From contig CAILYI010000127.1 in assembly GCA_903838415.1 (NCBI GenBank), forward strand, positions 1-33,074: a stretch of 33,074 bases of DNA, written 5' to 3'. Shown here piece by piece: positions 25,433 to 33,074 of the stretch (its first letter is position 1; the number at the start of each line of letters is the position of its first letter). This DNA is from an uncultured Anaerolineae bacterium (lineage in GTDB: Bacteria; Chloroflexota; Anaerolineae; Anaerolineales; Villigracilaceae). The notes beneath the pieces were generated by a model. The model was not told the DNA's origin and made no database searches. It saw nothing but the letters and a program-made list of their open reading frames with translations. Made by a program: the position numbers and the translations under genes.

Positions 25433-25453
25433 TGCCAGTCACCAGGAGGTGAT

Positions 25454-27094
25454 ATGAATAACTACGTCAAGATTTTTGATACTACCCTGCGCGACGGTGA
25501 GCAATCACCTGGCGCCACGATGACTTCAGCCGAAAAGCTGGAAGTCGCTCGCTCGCTGGCGCGCCTGGGTGTGGATATTATTGAGGCCGGATTCCCAGCC
25601 GCCTCACCGGATGATTTGGAAGCTGTCCGGCGCATCGCCATCGAAGTCGGCAATCCGCCCAAGGGCGACCCGGATGCCAGAGTCCCAACGATTGCCGGGC
25701 TGGCGCGAGCCACCAAAGGTGACATCGACAAAGCCTGGCAGGCTGTCCAAGAAGCGCAAAGTCCGCGCATCCATTTATTCCTGGCTACCTCCGAAATCCA
25801 TATGAAATACAAATTGAATATGGATCGCGAGCAGGTGTTGGACCGGATCGCCGAAATGGTCGCTTATGCCAGCTCCAAATGCCCTGACGTGGAGTTTTCG
25901 CCGGAAGATGCTGGCCGCTCAGACCCTGATTTCCTGTATTTGGCGCTTGAGCAGGCCATTAAGGCCGGCGCAACCACGCTGAACATTCCTGATACCGTCG
26001 GCTATACCACGCCTGATGAATTCGGCGGGATGATCGCAAGCATCATAAAGAATGTTAAAGGCGTCGAGAATGTAACAATTTCGGTGCACACGCATGATGA
26101 TTTGGGCTTGGCGACCGCCAACTCGCTGGCTGGTATTCAGGCCGGGGCGCGGCAGGCCGAAGTGACCATCAATGGTATTGGCGAACGCGCCGGGAATACC
26201 TCGCTCGAAGAAGTGGTCATGACGCTCAAAACCCGTTATCCGGTATTTCAACTTGAAACCGGCGTGGATACAACCCAGATCAGCCGCATCAGCAAGCTGG
26301 TTAGTAATTACACCGGCATTGTCATTCAGCCAAACAAAGCCATTGTCGGCGCGAATGCTTTCGCTCACGAGGCCGGTATCCATCAAGACGGCATGCTCAA
26401 GCACAACCAGACCTACGAAATCATGCGTCCCGAAGACGTGGGTGTGAATCAATCCCGTTTGGTGCTGGGCAAACATTCCGGCCGCCACGCCTTGCGCGCC
26501 CGGCTGGCTGAAATGGGCCACGCCCTCGACGAGACCGATCTCGATAAGGCCTTTGCCCGCTTCAAAGATTTGGCTGATCGCAAGAAGATCATCACCGATC
26601 TCGATCTCGAAGCCCTGATCGCTGACGAGTTCTATCGTCCGCGCGATATTTTTGCGCTCGACGGGCTGCAAGTGGCCTGTGGAACGATGGGCCTGCCGAC
26701 TGCAACAATTCGCCTGCGCGGCCCGGATGGCAAAATCCATACGCACGCCGCCATCGGCACCGGTCCGGTGGATGCTACTTATAAAGCTATCGACGCGATT
26801 GTGAAGACGCCCGCCATTCTGCTTGAGTTCAATATCCATGCCATCACCGAAGGCATTGACGCGTTGGGTGAAGTTACGGTACGCGTCCAGGCGCAGAACA
26901 AAGGCGCCCAGCGCACCATGGACGCCCAGAAGGAAGTCGCTTATACGCGGGTTTATGGCGGTCACGGCGCAGATAGCGATATCATCGTCGCCAGCGCCAA
27001 GGCTTATCTGGCCGCGCTCAACAAGCTGATCGTCGCTCAAATGGAAGGCGACAGCCCATCTCACACGGATGTGGGCGTCATGCTGGTTGGTTAG
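25454..27094 (+). CDS. leuA: 2-Isopropylmalate synthase
   Basis: The 546-residue protein condenses 2-oxoisovalerate with acetyl-CoA, the first leucine-specific step. The TIM-barrel domain opens with [17 protein letters not shown], has the EAGFPAASP and [10 protein letters not shown] motifs and the metal-binding HTHDDLGLA. The linker segment contains [12 protein letters not shown]. The C-terminal region (~390-540) has the layout of the LeuA allosteric domain, which mediates leucine feedback inhibition. Length fits the full-length bacterial type. AGGAGGTGAT immediately before the ATG is the strongest ribosome site in the operon. It is distinguished from the cimA product further downstream by the GEQSPG motif and overall family pattern. 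Confidence 0.96.
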   Translation: MNNYVKIFDTTLRDGEQSPGATMTSAEKLEVARSLARLGVDIIEAGFPAASPDDLEAVRRIAIEVGNPPKGDPDARVPTIAGLARATKGDIDKAWQAVQEAQSPRIHLFLATSEIHMKYKLNMDREQVLDRIAEMVAYASSKCPDVEFSPEDAGRSDPDFLYLALEQAIKAGATTLNIPDTVGYTTPDEFGGMIASIIKNVKGVENVTISVHTHDDLGLATANSLAGIQAGARQAEVTINGIGERAGNTSLEEVVMTLKTRYPVFQLETGVDTTQISRISKLVSNYTGIVIQPNKAIVGANAFAHEAGIHQDGMLKHNQTYEIMRPEDVGVNQSRLVLGKHSGRHALRARLAEMGHALDETDLDKAFARFKDLADRKKIITDLDLEALIADEFYRPRDIFALDGLQVACGTMGLPTATIRLRGPDGKIHTHAAIGTGPVDATYKAIDAIVKTPAILLEFNIHAITEGIDALGEVTVRVQAQNKGAQRTMDAQKEVAYTRVYGGHGADSDIIVASAKAYLAALNKLIVAQMEGDSPSHTDVGVMLVG

Positions 27095-27120
27095 CCCGAG
27101 GAAACCTTCCAATAAATAAA

Positions 27121-27194
27121 AAGTGCTGAGTGACTCCGCCGCCAGCTTCGGGCGAGATCAAAATTCCAGATCGTACCGGGATCACTCAGCACTT
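27121..27194. repeat. Perfect 13-bp inverted repeat in the leuA-leuC gap
   Basis: AAGTGCTGAGTGA (27121-27133) is repeated inverted at 27182-27194. After one mismatch the stem can continue with 27135-27138 and 27177-27180. The enclosed 48 nt can form two small hairpins (27141-27153 and 27156-27172), giving a three-way-junction shape. On the plus strand no T-tract follows. The gap is 151 nt, the longest inside the operon. It could be a structured leader for leuCD, a processing site or a small palindromic element. Confidence 0.75.
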
Positions 27195-27245
27195 GTCATC
27201 CACCCCCTGCACTTTGGGCGGCCATTCCTGTTATCACTGGTTATT

Positions 27246-28646
27246 ATGCCAAAAACTCTATTCGAAAAAGTTTGGGAATCACATGTTGTTGCGCAGGAAA
27301 CCGATTCCCCGGCTATCCTGTATATTGACCTGCATCTTATTCACGAGGTGACCTCGCCCCAGGCTTTTACCGGCCTGCGTCAGCGTGGACTGAAAGTCCG
27401 TCGCCCCGAGCGAACCCTCGCCACGATGGATCACTCCATCCCGACCACCCCGCTCAGTGTCCCTATTTCCGATCCTTTGGCCGCGGCTCAGATCAAGCAA
27501 ATGGAAGTTAATGCCGCTGAATTTGGCATTACCCTGCATGGCATGGCCAGCGCCCATCGCGGCATTGTGCATGTGATTGGCCCGGAGTTGGGAATGACCC
27601 AGCCTGGCATGACCATCGTCTGTGGCGACAGCCATACCGCCACTCACGGCGCCTTTGGCGCGCTGGCTTTTGGCATCGGTACATCCGAAGTGGAGCATGT
27701 CCTGGCGACCCAATGCCTGCTGCAGCGCAAACCGAAAACTTACGAAGTTCGCGTTGAAGGTACCCTGGCCGAAGGTGTTTCCGCCAAGGACATCATCCTG
27801 GCTCTGATCGCCAAAATTGGCGTGGGCGGCGGCACGGAACACGTCTTTGAATTTACCGGTTCCGCCATTCGCGGCCTGACGATGGAACAGCGCATGACCA
27901 TTTGCAATATGTCCATTGAGGGCGGCGCGCGGGCTGGCATGGTCGCTCCAGATGAAGTCACTTTTGAGTATCTCAAAGGCCGCGAATTTGCTCCGCAGGG
28001 CGCGGATTGGGATAATGCCGTCGAACGTTGGAAGACACTTTCCAGCGATGAAGGCGCCGTTTATGACAAAACCATTACCCTGGATGCCTCCGCGTTGGAG
28101 CCGATGATTACCTACGGGACGAATCCCGGCATGGGTATGAAAATCAACGCGCTGGTGCCGGATCCCGCCAATTTGAGCGACACCAATCAAAAGGCCGCCC
28201 TGGCAAAATCGCTGGCGTATATGGGTCTGGAGCCCGGTCAGTCTTTGCTCGGCAAGAAGGTGGACGTGGTCTTCATTGGATCATGCACCAATTCGCGTAT
28301 TTCCGATTTGCGCCTGGCGGCTGGACTGCTGAAAGGCCGCAAAGTGGATGCCAATACACGTGTCATGGTTGTGCCTGGTTCGCAGGAGATCAAGAAACAG
28401 GCTGAATCTGAAGGCCTCGACGAGATTTTCAAAGCGGCTGGGGCGGAATGGCGTGAGGCCGGTTGCTCGATGTGTATAGCCATGAACGGCGACCAACTCC
28501 AGCCGGGGCAGTATGCCGTAAGCACCAGCAATCGCAATTTCGAAGGCCGACAGGGCAAAGGCGGGCGGACGTTTTTGGCGAGTCCGCTGACAGCCGCGGC
28601 GACTGCCGTCACCGGTGTCGTGACCGATCCGCGCAATTTTGCGTAA
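27246..28646 (+). CDS. leuC: 3-Isopropylmalate dehydratase, large subunit
   Basis: The 466-residue aconitase-family protein, with leuD, isomerises 2-isopropylmalate to 3-isopropylmalate; the same enzyme type handles citramalate in the cimA route. It begins [15 protein letters not shown] as usual, has VPISDPL and [20 protein letters not shown], and shows the 4Fe-4S ligands C347 (FIGSCTNSR) and C407/C410 ([10 protein letters not shown]). I chose ATG 27246 because the product starts at the family-conserved end; an in-frame upstream start would read through the inverted repeat. There is no clear Shine-Dalgarno sequence before this ATG, unlike its neighbours. leuD follows after 18 nt. Confidence 0.96.
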   Translation: MPKTLFEKVWESHVVAQETDSPAILYIDLHLIHEVTSPQAFTGLRQRGLKVRRPERTLATMDHSIPTTPLSVPISDPLAAAQIKQMEVNAAEFGITLHGMASAHRGIVHVIGPELGMTQPGMTIVCGDSHTATHGAFGALAFGIGTSEVEHVLATQCLLQRKPKTYEVRVEGTLAEGVSAKDIILALIAKIGVGGGTEHVFEFTGSAIRGLTMEQRMTICNMSIEGGARAGMVAPDEVTFEYLKGREFAPQGADWDNAVERWKTLSSDEGAVYDKTITLDASALEPMITYGTNPGMGMKINALVPDPANLSDTNQKAALAKSLAYMGLEPGQSLLGKKVDVVFIGSCTNSRISDLRLAAGLLKGRKVDANTRVMVVPGSQEIKKQAESEGLDEIFKAAGAEWREAGCSMCIAMNGDQLQPGQYAVSTSNRNFEGRQGKGGRTFLASPLTAAATAVTGVVTDPRNFA

Positions 28647-28664
28647 GCGAATCAGGAAATCATT

Positions 28665-29258
28665 ATGGCTCAATTTACAACACTTACTTCAAATCTTATG
28701 CCTTTGCCGGTTAACGACATTGACACTGACCAGATTATCCCGGCCCGCTTTTTGAAGGCGACCGACAAAAAGGGCATGGGCGATAACCTTTTCGCCGATT
28801 GGCGCTACAACGCGGATGGCTCTCCCAAGGCGGAATTTGTGCTAAACAGCGCTACTTACAGTGGGGCCAAAATCCTTTTGGCGGGAGACAATTTCGGGTG
28901 CGGTTCCAGTCGCGAGCACGCCCCCTGGGCGCTGACCGGTTTCGGGTTCCGGGCCGTCATCAGTACCTCCTTTGCTGATATTTTCCGAAATAATTCATTA
29001 AAAAACGGTTTGTTACCCATCATCGTTGATCTCGAAACACACCAGGCACTCTTTGACCTGGCCGAGGAAGCTCCCACTGCCAGCGTGGCGGTGGATCTGG
29101 CTTCGCAAACGGTCACGCTGCCGGATGGCCGCAAAGTGGGCTTCCCGATTGACGGGTTCTCGAAAGCCTGCCTGCTGAACGGTGTGGATGAGTTGGGCTA
29201 TATTAAGGGTTTTGAGAAGGAAATTGCGGCTTTTGAAAGCGGCATTATTGCCAGTTAA
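28665..29258 (+). CDS. leuD: 3-Isopropylmalate dehydratase, small subunit
   Basis: The 197-residue protein is the swivel-domain partner of the leuC product. Visible marks are the [19 protein letters not shown] start, [17 protein letters not shown] and [17 protein letters not shown], all typical of LeuD. CAGGAAAT upstream of the ATG serves as the ribosome site. The length fits the family. It is followed by a 72-nt gap with a stable hairpin before cimA. Confidence 0.96.
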   Translation: MAQFTTLTSNLMPLPVNDIDTDQIIPARFLKATDKKGMGDNLFADWRYNADGSPKAEFVLNSATYSGAKILLAGDNFGCGSSREHAPWALTGFGFRAVISTSFADIFRNNSLKNGLLPIIVDLETHQALFDLAEEAPTASVAVDLASQTVTLPDGRKVGFPIDGFSKACLLNGVDELGYIKGFEKEIAAFESGIIAS

Positions 29259-29262
29259 ATCA

Positions 29263-29307
29263 CGGGAACTCTGAGATGCGGCGGGAACACCGGACTCAGG
29301 GTTCCCG
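29263..29307. repeat. 13-bp inverted repeat between leuD and cimA
   Basis: CGGGAACTCTGAG (29263-29275) pairs with CTCAGGGTTCCCG (29295-29307) with a single G-U pair and a 19-nt loop. No T-tract follows; the cimA ribosome site GGAGG starts about 12 nt later. It is likely an intercistronic RNA hairpin. Confidence 0.75.
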
Positions 29308-29330
29308 CCCATTCATGTTTCGGAGGAATT

Positions 29331-30887
29331 ATGCTGATCCAAATATACGATACTACCTTGCGCGATGGAACTCAGAGTGAAGGATTCAATCTGTCGGCCA
29401 GCGACAAAATCCGAATCGCCAAGCGGTTGGATGATCTGGGGGTGGCCTTTATTGAAGGCGGTTGGCCTGGATCGAATCCGAAAGATGTAGAATTTTTCGA
29501 GCGCGCCCGCGAAATGGAATGGAAAAACGCAAAAATTGCGGCTTTTGGCGCCACCTGTCGCGTTAAGGGTGGACCCGAGGACGATGCCAGCATCAAGGCG
29601 CTGCTCGATGCCCAGACCCCTGTCTGCACCATTTTCGGCAAAACATGGACATTGCACGTGACTGAAGTGTTGCAGACCACCCTCGAGGACAATTTGCGGA
29701 TCATCGAGCAGTCGGTTGCGTATTTGAAGGCCAACGGTAAGTACGTGATTTATGACGCCGAGCATTTCTTCGACGGTTACAAGGCTGATCAGGCGTATGC
29801 CTTTGAGACGCTCAAGGCCGCCATTCGCGGCGGGGCTGAGACGGTCGTTCTGTGCGATACCAACGGCGGCACCATGCCCTGGGAAGTGGAGAAAATTGTC
29901 CGCGAAGTGAAAGGCGAAATCAACCACCCGCTTGGAATTCACACGCATAATGATGGCGACTGTGCGGTCATCAATTCATTGATGGCGGTGCGCGAAGGCG
30001 CCATCCAGGTGCAGGGCACCATCAATGGCGTGGGCGAACGCTGCGGCAATGCCAACCTGATTTCAGTGATGGCGGATGTCGAAGTCAAACTCGGCCTGCG
30101 TTGTTTGCCGGAGGGCGGTCTTGAGAAACTGACGGAACTCTCCCATTTTGTCGATGAAGTTGCCAATCTGACGCCCAACGATCATCTGCCGTATGTGGGC
30201 AAGAGTGCCTTTGCCCATAAAGGCGGCGTCCATGTGGCGGCGATGCGCCGCTCGGCACAGAGCTATCAGCACGTTGAGCCTGAAAGAATTGGCAACAAGA
30301 TGCGCGTTGTCGTTTCGGATTTGTCCGGGCGTGGAAATATCTTGAGTAAAGCCGAAGAACACGGAGTGGACGTTGGCAGCCATGAAAATGTGACGGATGT
30401 GCTGAATGACATCAAGGAACTCGAATCGCGCGGCTTCTCCTTCGAAGCCGCCGAAGCCTCAGTTGCCATGATGCTCAAACGTCAGCAGCCTGGTTATGTG
30501 CCCATCTTTGATTTGATCGACTTTTTCGTCAATGTTGAGCATCGCCAGGGACGTGGAATTTTCGCGGAAGCCATGGTCAAAGTGAATGTCAATGGAGAAA
30601 TCCTGCATACCGCCGCGGAGGGCAATGGTCCCGTTAACGCGCTGGATATGGCCCTTAGAAAAGCGCTCCAACCGACCTATCCGCAGCTGGCTACTTTCCA
30701 ATTGGCGGATTACAAGGTTCGCATCCTCGATTCTGAGCATGGCACCGAGGCGATCACCCGCGTTTTGATTGATACACAAAACGGCACCAAGCGCTGGAGC
30801 ACAGTCGGTGCGAGCGCCAATATCATTGAAGCTTCGTGGCAGGCGCTGGTCGATTCTGTGGAATATGGCTTGAGCGTGGCACACTAA
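29331..30887 (+). CDS. cimA: (R)-Citramalate synthase
   Basis: The 518-residue protein belongs to the DRE-TIM metallolyase family like LeuA but has the citramalate synthase pattern: IYDTTLRDGTQSEGFN at the start, FIEGGWPGSNPKD, IFGKTWTLHV, YDAEHFFDGYK and HTHNDGDCAV. The C-terminal ~150 residues form the regulatory domain. It condenses pyruvate with acetyl-CoA to citramalate, which LeuCD and LeuB convert to 2-oxobutyrate for isoleucine. This bypasses threonine dehydratase, and no ilvA occurs in the window. TTCGGAGG before the ATG is a strong ribosome site. The family was earlier annotated as alpha-isopropylmalate/homocitrate synthase; homocitrate synthase is unlikely in this operon. Confidence 0.94.
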   Translation: MLIQIYDTTLRDGTQSEGFNLSASDKIRIAKRLDDLGVAFIEGGWPGSNPKDVEFFERAREMEWKNAKIAAFGATCRVKGGPEDDASIKALLDAQTPVCTIFGKTWTLHVTEVLQTTLEDNLRIIEQSVAYLKANGKYVIYDAEHFFDGYKADQAYAFETLKAAIRGGAETVVLCDTNGGTMPWEVEKIVREVKGEINHPLGIHTHNDGDCAVINSLMAVREGAIQVQGTINGVGERCGNANLISVMADVEVKLGLRCLPEGGLEKLTELSHFVDEVANLTPNDHLPYVGKSAFAHKGGVHVAAMRRSAQSYQHVEPERIGNKMRVVVSDLSGRGNILSKAEEHGVDVGSHENVTDVLNDIKELESRGFSFEAAEASVAMMLKRQQPGYVPIFDLIDFFVNVEHRQGRGIFAEAMVKVNVNGEILHTAAEGNGPVNALDMALRKALQPTYPQLATFQLADYKVRILDSEHGTEAITRVLIDTQNGTKRWSTVGASANIIEASWQALVDSVEYGLSVAH

Positions 30888-30893
30888 AAACCC

Positions 30894-30923
30894 TGAGCGT
30901 GGTTCGATCACCAGCCACGCTCA
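30894..30923. repeat. 9-bp inverted repeat between cimA and leuB
   Basis: TGAGCGTGG (30894-30902) pairs perfectly with CCACGCTCA (30915-30923) around a 12-nt loop. The following AATTT is too short for a convincing terminator, and the leuB ribosome site CTGGAGAA comes directly after. The word TTGAGCGTGGCA also occurs inside the last codons of cimA just upstream. Confidence 0.7.
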
Positions 30924-30938
30924 ATTTCTGGAGAATCT

Positions 30939-31997
30939 ATGAAAGCAAAGCTTGTTTTACTCCCCGGAGATGGCATCGGACCCGAAATCATCTCTGAAAC
31001 CGTCCGGGTGTTGGAAGTGATCGCTGGGAAGTACGGCCACTCATTTTCCTACACCGAACGCCTGATGGGCGGATGCTCCATCGATCAATACGGTTCCTCG
31101 CTGACGGATGAAACCCTGGTTGATTGCCAGGCCGCGGATGCTGTGCTGCTTGGCGCAGTCGGCGGGCCGAAATGGGATGATCCCAAGGCTAAAGATCGTC
31201 CTGAGCGCGGCTTGCTGGCCCTGCGCAAGGGTCTGGGCGTATTTGCCAACCTGCGCCCGGTCAAAGTCCACCCGGCGCTGATTGATTCGTCACCGCTCAA
31301 GCCAGAAAAGCTGATTGGCGTGGATATTCTTGTCATTCGTGAGTTGACCGGCGGCCTGTATTTTGGCTGGCCGAAGGGACGCGATGTCAAGGATGGCCGT
31401 GAGCGCGCTGTCGACACGCTGGAATATTACGATTACGAAATCCGCCGCGTGATGGAATTGGCCTTCAAGCTGGCCAAAGGCCGCAAGAAAAAGGTCACCT
31501 CGGTTGATAAGGCCAATGTGCTCGAATCGTCGCGCCTGTGGCGTCAGATTGCGGTTGAAATCGGTTCCCAGAATCCGGATGTGACACTGGAGCATGTTCT
31601 GGTGGATACGGCTTCGATGCGCCTGATTACCGGTCCCGCTGCGATGGACGTAGTCGTCACTGAAAACATGTTCGGCGATATCCTGACAGATGAAGCCTCC
31701 GTTTTGGCGGGATCGATGGGGATGTTGCCTTCCGCCAGTTTAGGGGCAGGCGGCCCCGGCTTGTATGAGCCGATCCACGGTTCCGCTCCCGATATTGCCG
31801 GGAAAGGCATCGCCAATCCGGTCGGCACGATTCTCTCATCTGCCATGCTTTTGCGTCATTCGCTGGGGCTGGAAACGGAAGCCGCCTCGATCGAGAAGGC
31901 CGTGGACGAGACCATCACTGCCGGGGCGCGCACCAGCGACCTGGGCGGGAAATTAAGCACGCGCCAGATGGCGGATGAAATAATCAAACGATTATAA
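30939..31997 (+). CDS. leuB: 3-Isopropylmalate dehydrogenase
   Basis: The 352-residue protein oxidatively decarboxylates 3-isopropylmalate with NAD, and by inference 3-methylmalate in the citramalate route. It has [11 protein letters not shown] at the start, the substrate-binding arginines in [33 protein letters not shown], the [16 protein letters not shown] loop, the metal-binding acidic stretch [20 protein letters not shown], and [21 protein letters not shown]. This is the bacterial LeuB type rather than isocitrate dehydrogenase. CTGGAGAATCT upstream supports the ATG. Confidence 0.96.
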   Translation: MKAKLVLLPGDGIGPEIISETVRVLEVIAGKYGHSFSYTERLMGGCSIDQYGSSLTDETLVDCQAADAVLLGAVGGPKWDDPKAKDRPERGLLALRKGLGVFANLRPVKVHPALIDSSPLKPEKLIGVDILVIRELTGGLYFGWPKGRDVKDGRERAVDTLEYYDYEIRRVMELAFKLAKGRKKKVTSVDKANVLESSRLWRQIAVEIGSQNPDVTLEHVLVDTASMRLITGPAAMDVVVTENMFGDILTDEASVLAGSMGMLPSASLGAGGPGLYEPIHGSAPDIAGKGIANPVGTILSSAMLLRHSLGLETEAASIEKAVDETITAGARTSDLGGKLSTRQMADEIIKRL

Positions 31998-32011
31998 GAG
32001 TGACTCTGGGC

Positions 32012-32030
32012 GGTAGGGAGAAACCCTGCC
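32012..32030. repeat. 7-bp inverted repeat between leuB and ilvE
   Basis: GGTAGGG (32012-32018) pairs with CCCTGCC (32024-32030), with one G-U pair, around the 5-nt loop AGAAA. No T-tract follows. It is the smallest of five hairpins at gene junctions in this operon and could be chance. Confidence 0.5.
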
Positions 32031-32058
32031 CTGATGAAATATTCAAAGGAGAGAAACG

Positions 32059-32982
32059 ATGGGAATGGAATCGAAATATATCTGGATGGATGGCAAACTT
32101 GTCGAATTTGAAAAGGCTACCGTCCACTTTCTAACCCCGGCCCTGCATTATGGATTGGGCGCTTTTGAAGGAATTCGCTGCTATGGCACTTCGCGCGGCC
32201 CGGCGGTCTTTCGTTTGCCGGAACATTTGGAACGGCTGATTGACTCGATGCACATTTTAGGCGTGCGAGAAATGCCTTATACGGTGGAGCAGTTGCGTGA
32301 GGCCGTGCATCAAACTATTCTGGCGAATGAATTCAAGCAGTGCTACATTCGTCCGCTGATTTATATGGCCAATGGTCCGCTGGGGCTTAATTTGGATGTG
32401 TCACATCCGTCAGTGGGCATTGCGGTTTGGGAATGGGGAGCATATCTCGGTGAGGAAGCGATCGAAAAAGGCGTAAGCATGATGATTTCATCGTTCACCC
32501 GGCACCATCCCAATGTGACGATGACCAAGGCCAAGATCACCGGCAACTATCCGAATTCGGTCATGGCCAAAACCCTGGCGTTGCGCGCTGGTTTTGACGA
32601 AGCGATCATGCTCGACCCGACCGGATTGGTGGCAGAATGTTCCGGCGAAAACTTGTTCGTCGTGCGCAATGGAAAGATTTACACTTCGCCGCGTACCACC
32701 ATTTTGGAAGGAATTACCCGCGACGCCGTCATCACGCTGGCGGGCGACCTGGGTTATCCGGTGATCGAGGAGCCGATTTCGCGCGATCAGCTTTACATTG
32801 CTGACGAAATCTTCCTGACCGGTACCGCCGCCGAATGTGTGGCCGTGCGCGAAATTGATTACCGCGTCATCGGCAGTGGAAAAATGGGCCCGGTCACACG
32901 CAAAATCCAGAAGTTATTCTTCGAAACCGCGCGCGGCGATGGCAAACGCTCGGATGAATGGCTGGATTACGTCAAATGCTAG
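32059..32982 (+). CDS. ilvE: Branched-chain amino acid aminotransferase
   Basis: The 307-residue fold-type IV PLP enzyme transfers amino groups to the 2-oxo acids of Val, Leu and Ile, the last step of all three pathways. It has LHYGLGAFEGIRCY, the Schiff-base lysine K159 in TKAKITGNYPNS, ECSGENLFVVRNGKIYTSP, and the PLP phosphate-binding ILEGITRD and LTGTAAECVAV segments. Length matches IlvE. AAAGGAGAG before the ATG at 32059 is a good ribosome site; M3 is an alternative start. It is the last gene of the operon in the window. The 92 nt after it hold only two copies of GCAACTCAA and no clear terminator. Confidence 0.96.
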   Translation: MGMESKYIWMDGKLVEFEKATVHFLTPALHYGLGAFEGIRCYGTSRGPAVFRLPEHLERLIDSMHILGVREMPYTVEQLREAVHQTILANEFKQCYIRPLIYMANGPLGLNLDVSHPSVGIAVWEWGAYLGEEAIEKGVSMMISSFTRHHPNVTMTKAKITGNYPNSVMAKTLALRAGFDEAIMLDPTGLVAECSGENLFVVRNGKIYTSPRTTILEGITRDAVITLAGDLGYPVIEEPISRDQLYIADEIFLTGTAAECVAVREIDYRVIGSGKMGPVTRKIQKLFFETARGDGKRSDEWLDYVKC

Positions 32983-33074
32983 GGATAACGCAACAAGTCG
33001 GGAAGAGATAATGCAACTCAAAAAATAAGGGGGAAGCAACTCAAGAAAAGGCATAAAAAGAGACACCTTCTTAA

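Noticed and set aside
25919..27112. 397-codon open frame antisense to leuA
   Set aside because: It is the mirror of a strongly supported leuA, in a codon-biased GC-rich gene that keeps antisense frames open. The product resembles no family I recognise and has no ribosome site.
27121..27194. T-box riboswitch before leuC
   Set aside because: No specifier-loop layout and no TGGNACC-type antiterminator bulge sequence are present, and no terminator follows.
27108..27194. Terminator reading leftward from the leuA-leuC gap
   Set aside because: The minus strand shows a stem followed by a T-rich run, but no minus-strand gene ends there and it lies inside a rightward operon.
27123..27245. 41-codon upstream extension of leuC
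   Set aside because: It would translate the inverted repeat region; LeuC proteins start at the [10 protein letters not shown] position.
27279..28190. 303-codon open frame antisense to leuC
   Set aside because: It is a shadow of leuC; the translation is rich in His, Gly and Arg and has no recognisable domain.
32983..33074. Small gene or terminator after ilvE
   Set aside because: The only frame is five codons long, and no stable stem with T-run is seen; just two GCAACTCAA copies.

Overview
The window looks like a chromosomal segment from an Anaerolineae-type Chloroflexota bacterium. This is an inference from style: many multi-GAF sensor proteins of the kind that abounds in that class, moderate GC, and a complete branched-chain amino acid (BCAA) superoperon that uses the citramalate route. 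No ribosomal or other strict marker gene is present, so the taxonomy is provisional. Two large gene blocks diverge from about 17.75-17.93 kb.

Left block (minus strand, read from about 17.74 kb down to 0.17 kb). Two single-domain response regulators come first and are followed by a clear intrinsic terminator. After it comes a tightly packed run: a soluble four-GAF protein; three polytopic membrane proteins that each end in GAF domains and have no output domain; a ParA/Soj-type ATPase; a 1271-residue hybrid histidine kinase (GAF-GAF-PAS-GAF-HisKA-HATPase-REC-REC); and a threonine synthase-like PLP enzyme fused in frame to a receiver domain. Within the run, gaps are 3-42 nt, and the ParA and kinase genes overlap by 14 nt. 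I read this as a dedicated sensory assembly: four accessory GAF sensors, one kinase, five receiver domains and one candidate positioning ATPase. The metabolic enzyme carrying a receiver is the most unusual part. At the extreme left edge is the start of an IS607-type serine recombinase gene.

Right block (plus strand). A class I aminotransferase and prephenate dehydratase form a small aromatic (phenylalanine) unit. Next comes a near-consensus promoter, a 33-codon leader peptide made mostly of Leu, Val and Ile codons, a strong terminator and a perfectly placed competing antiterminator. This is a textbook ribosome-mediated attenuator. It precedes ilvD-ilvB-ilvN-ilvC-leuA-leuC-leuD-cimA-leuB-ilvE, which together encode all dedicated steps for valine and leucine, and for isoleucine from pyruvate via citramalate. 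No ilvA is present. From leuA onward, five gene junctions contain inverted repeats without U-tracts.

How it fits together: amino acid supply is sensed in the right block by leader-peptide translation. The left block appears to be a phosphorelay-type signalling cluster whose last gene physically joins a receiver to an amino acid biosynthetic enzyme. No tRNA, rRNA or CRISPR array was seen.
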